DNA of 64,000 nucleotides from Burkholderia ubonensis (GTDB taxonomy: Bacteria > Pseudomonadota > Gammaproteobacteria > Burkholderiales > Burkholderiaceae), in NCBI RefSeq assembly GCF_902833085.1, contig NZ_CADFEB010000003.1, positions 682,001 to 746,000 on the forward strand, given 5' to 3'. Below are positions 34,829-42,783 of this stretch, one piece after another (within the stretch, counting starts at the first letter, position 1; every line of letters starts with the position of its first letter). Under the pieces are notes generated by a model. That model saw only the letters and a program-made list of their open reading frames with translations. It ran no database searches and had not been told where the DNA came from. The position numbers and the translations under genes were made by a program.

Positions 34829-37800
34829 TTACTTCCACTGATACAACATGCCGGCGCCCACGACGCGCTGGCTTCCGCTGAAGCCGCCGTTCAGCGTGGC
34901 CTTGAGGTTCTCCGTGATACGGGCCTGCATGCCGAGCGCCATGGCCTTCTGGCCCGAGAACGTCGCCGTGCCGACCCCCATCGCGAAATTGGAATCCCGG
35001 TCCATGTGCGGGATCGACGCGATCGCGGCCGTGGCGGCAATCCCCTGGCGCGCCATCGCGTCCGTCTGCTGGACCTGCTGCTGCACCTGGTTGATCTGGT
35101 TGCCCAGATTGTTCACCGACGTCGACAACGCGCCCGACACGGCGTTCAGCTGGTTGACGTTGACCGCGTCGGTCCCTTCCGTGCCCGCCGCGACGTTGAC
35201 GACCTGCCGCGCCGACGTGGCGGAGCCCACCGAGAGCACGCTCGAGCGCCCGCCGTCGCTGCTGCCGGTGCCGATGGCCGCCGAGTTGTTCCCGGTTGCC
35301 GTCGCACCCACGCCGATTGCCGTCGAGCCGTTGCCCGTCGCTTGCGCACTGTTGCCGACCGCCGTGCTGCTCGCCCCGGATGCCACCGCCCCCAACCCAC
35401 CCGCGGAAGCGTTCGAACCGGTCGGCGCCGGCGCGCCGTTCGGGCTGGCCGGGTTGGACGTAAACGATCCACCCGTCGATCCACCGGTATTGCTCGTCCT
35501 CTGACTGATCAGCGTGGTCAATTGATTGGCCACCGCGTCCAGTTGCGACACGTTGACCGCATCGGACCCGATACGGCCCGCGGCCAGCCCGGTGATCTGA
35601 CGATTTCCGACGTTCACTTCCCCCGCGGACGACTGTGGCGAGCCGAGCCCGTACGCGACGTAGTTGTTTAGCGCGCCGACCGTCGTCAGCGAGCCGGCGC
35701 CGAGCGCAACGCTGTTCGCGAATGTCGCGCTCGCGCCGGCGCCCAGTGCGACCGCATCGATCGCCGTGCTGTGCGCCCCCGAACCGAAGGCCATGCCGCC
35801 CGCCTTGAGCGCCGATGCATTCGCGCCTTGCGCAAGCGACTGCGCGCCCGCCGCGACCGAACCGCTGCCGAGCGCAATCGCGTCCGCCTGCGCCGAGCTC
35901 GCGCTCTGACCGATGGCGATGCCGCCGGGCGCGGTCGAATCGACGATCGCGCCGTTGCCCATGCCGATGCCGTTGTCGCCGTTGACGACGGTCGTCGGGC
36001 CGACCGCGACCGACTCCGCCCCCACCGCGAGCGAGTCGGTCTGTGCCGAGTTCGCATGGAAGTACTTCTGGCCAGTCACTGCAAAGGACGCCAGCGCGCC
36101 GGCGAGTTGCCGAACCGTGACCGCGTCCTGCGCCTGCGTGCCGTCGGCAACGTTGATCAATTGACGATAGGTGTTGCCGCTCGCATCGCCGAACGACACC
36201 GCGCCGAGCAAAGTTCGATCGGACGTGTTGAACGGTATCGAATGGCTGCCGACCGCGATCGACCCGATGCCCGACAGGACGGCCCGGTCCGACACGGAGC
36301 CCGAGCCGATCGCGACGCCGCCCGCGACCGACACGTTCGACTGCGTGCCAAGCGCCAGACCGTTGGCTGCGGTCGCCTGCGCACCATTGCCGGCCGCCAG
36401 GCTGCTCGTCCCGCTCGCGATGGCCTGCGGGCCGATCGCGACGCTATCGGCGCCGATGGCCTGACTGTCGGCCGCGGTGGAGTTCGCGCGGAAGTACTTG
36501 ATGCCGCCGCCGTTCTGGATGCTGTTGACGGCATTCGTCACGTTGGTCACGTTCTGGTTCGTCGCGTACAGTTGCGAGCCGTTGACCGCGTCCGTGCTGG
36601 TCGGGCTCAATGCGCCGGCCGCGACGTTCGTGATCGTATTCGGACCGCTGCCGCCATGCTTGGCGCTGAACGCGCCGGCGCCGCCGTTCGCCGTCGGGTC
36701 CCACAACAGCGCATCGTTCTGCACCTGACTGACCTGCGAACTGACTGCCTGCAGCTGGCTGACGTTCACGGCATCGGTCGGCGCGGCGCCTGCCGCCACG
36801 TTCGTGATGCGGCGCTCGGCCCCCGCGGCCCCCACCGACACTTCACCCGCGGGCGTCGCGCCCGCCAGCGGTGCGGTACCCGGGTTGTATGCGGCGAGGC
36901 CCAGATTGGCGTTCGTCGTCGAATTCGCGCCGAGCGCGACCGAATTCGCGGAGGTCGCCTGCGCGTTGCCGCCGATCGCGACGCTGTCCGTGCCGGTCGC
37001 CTGGCTGTCCGGCGCCGTGGAATTGGCATGGAAATACTTGATCCCGCCGCCGTTGGCCATGTTGTTGATCGCCGTGGTATTCGCGGTGACCTGCTGGTTC
37101 GTCGCGTAAAGCTGCGAGCCGTTGACTGCGTCGGTGCTGTTCTGGCCGAGCTGGCCGGCGGCGACGTTCTGGATCTGCCGTTCCGCGCCGGACGCGCCCA
37201 CGCTCACCGCGCTCGTCGGATTCACGCCCGCGAAGCCGTAGTGGGTGCCGCCGATCGTCGTGCCGGGTGTCGGGGCCGCCGCCGTGGTCGTCGAATTAGC
37301 GCCGAGCGCAACATCGCCCGCATTGGTCGCGACCGCATTCGTGCCGATCGCGACACTGTCGGCGCCGAGCGCGCGGCTGTCAGCGCCGGTCGAATTGGCG
37401 TGGAAATACCTGATGCCCGCGGTCGTCCCGCCGCCCGTGATCGCGTTCAGCACGTTCTGGACGGAGCTGTACGTGTTGCCCGCATAGCTGAGGCTCGCCG
37501 TCACGGCGCCGGTCGCGCTGTCGTAGGTGCTGCCGCCGCCGAGGCTGGACGCGACGCTGTTGCCGAGCGTATTGACACCGGCAACCACCGAGAACAGCTG
37601 CGATCCATTGATCGCATCGGTGCTCGCCGCCGAGATCACGCCCGCGGCGACGTTTTGCAGCTGCCGCTCCCGGCCGGCGGCGCCGACCGATACGACGCCG
37701 TTGGCCGCGCTCGCGAGGCCGGCCGCGGTCCCGCCGTACAGTGCGGTCGTGCCCGTGTTCGGAGCAGCCGTCGTACTGCCGGCGCCGAGCGCTACGCTGT

Positions 37801-40800
37801 TGGCGAGCGTGGCGTTCGCACCGGCGCCCAGCGCCAGCGCATTGATCCCGTTGCTATGCGCGCCGGACCCGAGCGCCACCCCGCCCGCGTTCAGCGCAAT
37901 CGCATTGGCGCCTTGTGCGATCGACTGCGCGCCGGCGGCCGTTGCGCCGCTGCCGAGCGCGATCGCGTCCGCCTGCGCCGAGCTCGCGCTCTGGCCAATG
38001 GCGACGCCGCCGGGCGCGGTCGAATCGACGATCGCGCCGTTGCCCATGCCCACGCCGTTGTTGCCGTTGACGACGGTCGTCGGGCCGACCGCGACGGCAT
38101 CCGTTCCCACCGCGAGCGAGTCCGCCTGGGTCGAATTCGCATGGAAGTACTTCTGCCCCGTCACCGCGAACGACGCCAGCGCGCCGGCGAGCTGGCGCAC
38201 CGTGACCGCATCCTGCGCCTGCGTGCCGTCGGCGACGTTGGTCAATTGACGATAGGTGCTGCCGCTCGCATCGCCGAACGACACCGCGCCGAGCAAGGTT
38301 CGATCGGACGTGTTGAACGGTATCGCGCGACTGCCGATCGTCACCGATCCGGCGCCGGACAGGACGGCCCGATCCGACACCGAGCCCGAGCCGATCGCGA
38401 CGCCGCCCGCGACCGACACGTTCGACTGCGTGCCGAGCGCCAGACCGTTGGTTGCGGCGGCCTGCGCGCCATTGCCGGCTGCCAGGCTGCTCGTTCCGCT
38501 CGCGATAGCCTGCGGGCCGATCGCGACGCTGTCGGCGCCCGTCGCCTGACTGTCCGCTGCCGTGGAGTTCGCGTGGAAGTACTTCAGGCCATGAGAATTG
38601 ATGTTGTCGATGGCCGAGCCGACGTTGTTGTTGATCGTCGTCGTGCCGTCCGTGTTGTACGTCGTGTACGACGGAGCGGAGAGCGTGCCGGTCGTCGAAT
38701 TGTAGGTTGCGCCGCCGCCGAGTGCCGTCGCCGTGCTGTTGCCGAGATTGTTGGTCATGCTGATGACCGTGCTCACGCCGGTCGACAGCGAGCTGATGCC
38801 GGTCGACGTCGAGGTCGAGAGCGATGCCACCGAGCTGTTGGTCGACGAGAGGCCGGTCGACAGCGAACCGATGCCGGTCGACGTTGACGTGGACAGCGAT
38901 GCGATCGAACTGACTGCCGACGAGAGACCGGTCGATGCCGAGGTCGACAGCGATGCGACCGAGCTGTTGGTCGACGAGAGGCCGGTCGACAGCGAACCGA
39001 TGCCGGTCGACGTCGACGTGGATAGCGATGCGATCGAACTGACTGCCGACGAGAGACCGGTCGATGTCGAGGTCGAAAGCGACGCCACCGAGCTGTTGGT
39101 CGACGACAGTCCGGTCGACAGCGAACCGATGCCGGTCGACGTTGACGTGGACAGCGATGCGATCGAACTGACTGCCGACGAGAGACCGGTCGATGCCGAG
39201 GTCGACAGCGATGCGACCGAGCTGTTGGTCGACGAGAGGCCGGTCGACAGCGAACCGATGCCGGTCGACGTCGACGTGGATAGCGATGCGATCGAACTGA
39301 CTGCCGACGAGAGACCGGTCGATGCCGAGGTCGACAGCGACGCCACCGAGCTATTGGTCGACGACAGTCCGGTCGACAGCGAGCCGATGCCGGTCGACGT
39401 GGACGTCGACAACGAGTCGATCGCCAGATTCGTCGCATTCAATTGCGAGCCGTTGATCGCGTCCGTGCTCACCGAACTGATTCGCCCGGCCGCTACGTTG
39501 GTGATCTGCCGCTCGCTGCCGCCGGCGCCCACGCTGACGACACTGGTCGGATTCGTTCCCTGAAAACCGTACGTCTTGCCGCCGATCGTCGCGCTCGCGG
39601 TGGGATTCGGCGCAGCCGTCACCGAGCCGGAGCCCAGCGCGACGTCACCCGCATTGTTCGCGACCGCCGACGAACCGAACGCAAGCGCGCCGGCCGCCGC
39701 CGCCGTCGACGTATTGCCGAGCGCGACCGAACCTTGCCCCTGCGCATTGTTCGAATTGCCGATGGCGACTGCGCCGTCGCCGTTCGCCGTATTGTTCGAG
39801 CCCGCCGTCACGGCGCCGGTGCCGATCGCCGTGCTCGGATCGCCGATGGCCACCGCGCCGTTGCCGCTCACCGTTTGCCCTTCGCCGAGCGCCACCGCGC
39901 CGGTGCCGCCGAGCACGCGGGAGTTGTGGCCGCCCGCGATCGAACCGGTGCCGGCAACCGCCGCCACCACGTTGCTGTCGCCGATGGCCACGGACGACGT
40001 CGCGAGGGCTTGCGACTTGAAGCCGACCGCCGTCGCATCGCCGTTGCTTGCCACCGCCTGGTTGCCCAATGCGATCGCGCTGCTTCCTGACGCCGTTGCG
40101 TTCGTCCCCATGGCGATCGCATTGGTGTTGACGCCCGTCTGCGCCGAGTCGCCTATCGCAATGGACGAGGCGCCGGCCGAGTTGGCGCCGGTGCCGATCG
40201 CAATGGCGCGAATGCCCGACGCCGCGGCGCCCGCCGCTGCCGCCGGCGCGGACGAACCGCCTTCCGCGACGGCATCGGCGCCGCCCAACGCTATGGCGTT
40301 TGCACCGCTGGCGCTGGAGCCGTTCATCATGCCGAGCGCGTTCACGCCGCTGGCGGCGGCTCCCGCGCCCAACGCCACGGCGTTCTGCGCCGAGGCCTTG
40401 GCCACCGTTCCCGCTGCGAGCGAAGAGGGGCCGGACGAAGTCACGTCCGTGCCGATCGCAACCGCCCCCGCCCCTGTTGCGCCGGTGCCCGCAACCGTAC
40501 GCGCCCCCAGATACACGGCATTGAGGCCGCTGGCGATGGCTTGGAAGCCGAGAGCCGTGGTGTGCTGTGCAGACCCGTTGGACAGATAACCCAGCGCAAG
40601 GGCTTCAGGCCCGCCCGCCGCCGCCTGGAAGCCGATCGCGGTGGCGAAGTCGCCGGTAGCGGCAACGTCGGTGCCGATGCCCGTGGCCGATTGTCCGGTC
40701 GCGCCGGTGCCAGGAGCCGTGCGCGCGCCCAGGTAAATGGAATTGAGCCCACTGGCAATGGCCTGCATGCCGATCGCGACGGCATTCTGCCCGCTGGTGA

Positions 40801-41395
40801 CGCTCCCCCAGCCAGCCGCCAACGAATACGCTGTCAACGCGCTGGAACTGACGCCGAGCGCGGTGGCGTTCCCCGCCGACGCAACGGCGAAGGTGCCCAA
40901 CGCGCTGGCGCCGGCCGCGGTAGCCTTGGAACTGACGCCCAGCGCCACCGAATTGATGCCGTTCGAGACCGTGCCCCCGCCCAGCGCCATCGAGCCCTGC
41001 CCCGTCGCCGCGGCGCTCTGGCCGAGTGCGACCGTGTATTGCCCGTTTGCATTCGCCTGGTAGCCGATCGCCGTCGCCCCGGCCTGATTGGCTGTCGACT
41101 GATAGCCCACACATGTGAGGCTGCCGCTATAAAGGTTAAAGGGCGGCGCCGTGCAGTCCACCTGCGCCTGTGCGTGCACGCTCCATCCGCCCACACCGAT
41201 CAGCGTCAGCGCGACGAGACGCGTCGGCGATGTACTCCACCCGGTGTTCCCGCCTTTCGATTCGCGCGCCTCTCCGCCTTCCACGGCTGCGCTTCTCGAC
41301 GACGCAACCCGCTTCCCCCGCGCACGATCCAGCTCGGACGCCGCAACCCATGCGCCCAATGCTTCGTTCCAGATTGTCCTGAATGACTTGTTCAT
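34829..41395 (-). CDS. Giant trimeric autotransporter adhesin, 2188 aa
   Basis: The protein opens with an extended signal peptide region, MNKSFRTIWNEALGAWVAAS, then a hydrophobic core ending near VHAQA. A long head of YadA-type repeats runs to about residue 620. Next come a neck (GGSERQITNVAAGRIS), a Ser/Thr-rich stalk made of 43-residue tandem repeats at about residues 660-870, further head/neck modules including a 270-residue duplication, and a C-terminal coiled coil plus 4-strand anchor (from about 2090). The anchor ends LYQWK, so the final residue is Lys rather than an aromatic one. GAGGGGAA precedes the ATG. It should be a surface fibre for adhesion or biofilm. Confidence 0.93.
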   Translation of the reverse strand: MNKSFRTIWNEALGAWVAASELDRARGKRVASSRSAAVEGGEARESKGGNTGWSTSPTRLVALTLIGVGGWSVHAQAQVDCTAPPFNLYSGSLTCVGYQSTANQAGATAIGYQANANGQYTVALGQSAAATGQGSMALGGGTVSNGINSVALGVSSKATAAGASALGTFAVASAGNATALGVSSSALTAYSLAAGWGSVTSGQNAVAIGMQAIASGLNSIYLGARTAPGTGATGQSATGIGTDVAATGDFATAIGFQAAAGGPEALALGYLSNGSAQHTTALGFQAIASGLNAVYLGARTVAGTGATGAGAVAIGTDVTSSGPSSLAAGTVAKASAQNAVALGAGAAASGVNALGMMNGSSASGANAIALGGADAVAEGGSSAPAAAAGAAASGIRAIAIGTGANSAGASSIAIGDSAQTGVNTNAIAMGTNATASGSSAIALGNQAVASNGDATAVGFKSQALATSSVAIGDSNVVAAVAGTGSIAGGHNSRVLGGTGAVALGEGQTVSGNGAVAIGDPSTAIGTGAVTAGSNNTANGDGAVAIGNSNNAQGQGSVALGNTSTAAAAGALAFGSSAVANNAGDVALGSGSVTAAPNPTASATIGGKTYGFQGTNPTSVVSVGAGGSERQITNVAAGRISSVSTDAINGSQLNATNLAIDSLSTSTSTGIGSLSTGLSSTNSSVASLSTSASTGLSSAVSSIASLSTSTSTGIGSLSTGLSSTNSSVASLSTSASTGLSSAVSSIASLSTSTSTGIGSLSTGLSSTNSSVASLSTSTSTGLSSAVSSIASLSTSTSTGIGSLSTGLSSTNSSVASLSTSASTGLSSAVSSIASLSTSTSTGIGSLSTGLSSTNSSVASLSTSTSTGISSLSTGVSTVISMTNNLGNSTATALGGGATYNSTTGTLSAPSYTTYNTDGTTTINNNVGSAIDNINSHGLKYFHANSTAADSQATGADSVAIGPQAIASGTSSLAAGNGAQAAATNGLALGTQSNVSVAGGVAIGSGSVSDRAVLSGAGSVTIGSRAIPFNTSDRTLLGAVSFGDASGSTYRQLTNVADGTQAQDAVTVRQLAGALASFAVTGQKYFHANSTQADSLAVGTDAVAVGPTTVVNGNNGVGMGNGAIVDSTAPGGVAIGQSASSAQADAIALGSGATAAGAQSIAQGANAIALNAGGVALGSGAHSNGINALALGAGANATLANSVALGAGSTTAAPNTGTTALYGGTAAGLASAANGVVSVGAAGRERQLQNVAAGVISAASTDAINGSQLFSVVAGVNTLGNSVASSLGGGSTYDSATGAVTASLSYAGNTYSSVQNVLNAITGGGTTAGIRYFHANSTGADSRALGADSVAIGTNAVATNAGDVALGANSTTTAAAPTPGTTIGGTHYGFAGVNPTSAVSVGASGAERQIQNVAAGQLGQNSTDAVNGSQLYATNQQVTANTTAINNMANGGGIKYFHANSTAPDSQATGTDSVAIGGNAQATSANSVALGANSTTNANLGLAAYNPGTAPLAGATPAGEVSVGAAGAERRITNVAAGAAPTDAVNVSQLQAVSSQVSQVQNDALLWDPTANGGAGAFSAKHGGSGPNTITNVAAGALSPTSTDAVNGSQLYATNQNVTNVTNAVNSIQNGGGIKYFRANSTAADSQAIGADSVAIGPQAIASGTSSLAAGNGAQATAANGLALGTQSNVSVAGGVAIGSGSVSDRAVLSGIGSIAVGSHSIPFNTSDRTLLGAVSFGDASGNTYRQLINVADGTQAQDAVTVRQLAGALASFAVTGQKYFHANSAQTDSLAVGAESVAVGPTTVVNGDNGIGMGNGAIVDSTAPGGIAIGQSASSAQADAIALGSGSVAAGAQSLAQGANASALKAGGMAFGSGAHSTAIDAVALGAGASATFANSVALGAGSLTTVGALNNYVAYGLGSPQSSAGEVNVGNRQITGLAAGRIGSDAVNVSQLDAVANQLTTLISQRTSNTGGSTGGSFTSNPASPNGAPAPTGSNASAGGLGAVASGASSTAVGNSAQATGNGSTAIGVGATATGNNSAAIGTGSSDGGRSSVLSVGSATSARQVVNVAAGTEGTDAVNVNQLNAVSGALSTSVNNLGNQINQVQQQVQQTDAMARQGIAATAAIASIPHMDRDSNFAMGVGTATFSGQKAMALGMQARITENLKATLNGGFSGSQRVVGAGMLYQWK
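35690..36500 (-). repeat. Internal direct repeat of the giant adhesin, copy B
   Basis: This segment matches 37775-38585 at a constant offset of 2085 bp with scattered substitutions and no indel seen. It encodes the module from KYF(R/H)ANSTAADSQA to ANSVALGAGS. The offset is a multiple of three. Confidence 0.85.
37775..38585 (-). repeat. Internal direct repeat of the giant adhesin, copy A
   Basis: Partner of the repeat at 35690-36500 (offset 2085 bp). Recombination between the two would remove 695 codons in frame and shorten the fibre without loss of the anchor. Confidence 0.85.
38790..39420 (-). repeat. 129-bp tandem repeat array in adhesin stalk
   Basis: A 129-bp unit (43 codons; SLSTSTSTGIGSLSTGLSS then TNSSVASLSTSASTG-LSSAVSSIA) recurs with exact spacing: equivalent bases at 38922, 39051, 39180 and 39309. 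There are four full units plus a partial fifth. Units are near identical except for a few third-position and Ala/Thr changes. Confidence 0.92.
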
Positions 41396-41887
41396 CTAAG
41401 TTTCCCCTCGGTTTTCACGTACTTGACGACGCAAAAGCGATCCCTGCAGAGAGCGATGACGCTCCGCTGGCCTTCTTCAATACACTTCGGATTACTGAAT
41501 TAGATATGGAAGTGCTTATTGCCTTCCTCTTCGCTCACGAAGCCGTACCCAAGGTCGCAAGCCGGCTTCAGCGATATGGGCGTAGTGTGCAAGGATTCAG
41601 CGAGACGGACTTTTTTCCGGGCGGAAATATTCTTTTCTGGAGCGGACAACGCGAACATTCATTTCGCGTCGGGCATTCGAAGATTGCAACGCGACACCCA
41701 ATCAAATCCGGAATAAACATTCACCGGTAATTCACAACAAAAATGCCGCGCTGCAGCACAGGTCGTGCGACCGTGCAGGACCCCAAACCGTCTCTTCCGC
41801 CCGCTTATGATTTTTGCAACAATGGCACGCCCGTGGCCCCCGATGCCGTCGGTCCAACAAGATCCGCTCCCCAACTCGTTTCCAACC
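41396..41887. other. Intergenic region between giant adhesin and response regulator
   Basis: This 492-bp divergent gap is less GC-rich than its surroundings, notably 41480-41740. It should hold the promoters of both the adhesin (minus) and the AraC-type regulator (plus). An open frame across 41383-41730 has no ribosome site and no recognisable features, so I do not call a gene. AT-richness fits an H-NS-controlled upstream region. Confidence 0.4.
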
Positions 41888-42721
41888 ATGTCATCTTGCT
41901 TGTCCGGTTCGATGTCGCTTCGTGCTGCGCCCGATCTTGCCGACGCACATATTCTCGTCGTCGACGATCGCCCGGACGAGCTCCGTTTACTGATCGATAT
42001 CCTGCGGGTCGCGCGCTGCAGGATCAGTATCGCGTTCGACGGCTTGCAGGCCTATAACCGTGCTCAGGCCATCTCCCCGGACCTGATCCTGATGGACGTG
42101 CGCATGCCCCGCATGGACGGCTTCGTCGCTTGCCGGCTGCTGACGTCGGCGCCCTCGACGCAAGCCATCCCGATCATCTTCCTGACTGCCGTCGGCGACC
42201 TCGAGGACCGTATCGAAGGGCTCGAAATCGGCGCGGTCGACTACATCGTCAAACCGTTCGAACCGGCCGAAGTCATTGCGCGGATCCGGAATCACCTGAA
42301 AAGGGCGCGCGGCATCCGGCCTCTCGAGCATCTGCCGGTGCTTTCCGACAATCCGGATGCATCGCTGGTGCGCGCCGCGAGCGAGATCCTGCTGCGCGAC
42401 CTGCGCAATCCGCCGGCGCTCGACGATCTCGCCAGGCTGGTCGGCACCCACGAAAAGCGCTTGTCCCGGGCGTTCCGCGACAATCTCGGCCAGACGGTAT
42501 TCGAATATCTGCGCGACACGCGGCTGCGGATCGCCCATCGCTTTCTCGCCGAAACGTCGATGGGCATCGGGGATATCGCCGTGGAGATCGGTTTTTCCGC
42601 GGCAGGCAATTTCGCCACGGCGTTTCGCGAACGCTTCGGCGTCACGCCGTCGGATTGGCGAAAGCAGTGCATGCGGGGTGATATGGCCCACACCGCCGAA
42701 GCGTGTCAGGCCGATGCATAG
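41888..42721 (+). CDS. Response regulator with AraC-type DNA-binding domain
   Basis: The receiver domain (HILVVDDRPDELRLL, phospho-Asp70 in LILMDVRMPRMDG, Lys in DYIVKPFEP) is followed by an AraC/XylS two-helix-turn-helix domain (LARLVGTHEKRLSRAFRDNLG, IGDIAVEIGFSAAGNFATAFRERFG). From ATG 41888 it is 277 aa; in-frame ATGs at 41765, 41804 and 41912 are alternatives and none has a strong ribosome site. No partner histidine kinase is present nearby. It is divergent from the giant adhesin gene and a likely regulator of it. Confidence 0.85.
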   Translation: MSSCLSGSMSLRAAPDLADAHILVVDDRPDELRLLIDILRVARCRISIAFDGLQAYNRAQAISPDLILMDVRMPRMDGFVACRLLTSAPSTQAIPIIFLTAVGDLEDRIEGLEIGAVDYIVKPFEPAEVIARIRNHLKRARGIRPLEHLPVLSDNPDASLVRAASEILLRDLRNPPALDDLARLVGTHEKRLSRAFRDNLGQTVFEYLRDTRLRIAHRFLAETSMGIGDIAVEIGFSAAGNFATAFRERFGVTPSDWRKQCMRGDMAHTAEACQADA

Positions 42722-42750
42722 CGCATCGAAGCATGCATCTTCGGATGCGC
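42721..42750. terminator. Shared hairpin between convergent genes
   Basis: GCGCATCGAAG (42721-42731) pairs with CTTCGGATGCGC (42739-42750) with one bulged base and a 7-base loop. It begins at the last base of the response-regulator gene and faces the TonB receptor gene. No T-tract. Confidence 0.5.
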
Positions 42751-42783
42751 ATGGCGAGGCTGACCTGGCATGCCGTCACGCGA

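Noticed and set aside
35771..38887. 1038-aa plus-strand open frame opposite the giant adhesin
   Set aside because: It arises from the repetitive composition of the adhesin gene on the other strand.
38790..39420. CRISPR-like array
   Set aside because: The 129-bp units are contiguous, in frame and encode adhesin stalk; there are no spacers and no cas genes.
41383..41730. Possible 115-aa plus-strand gene upstream of the response regulator
   Set aside because: No ribosome site, starts inside the adhesin gene and shows no family features; treated as intergenic.
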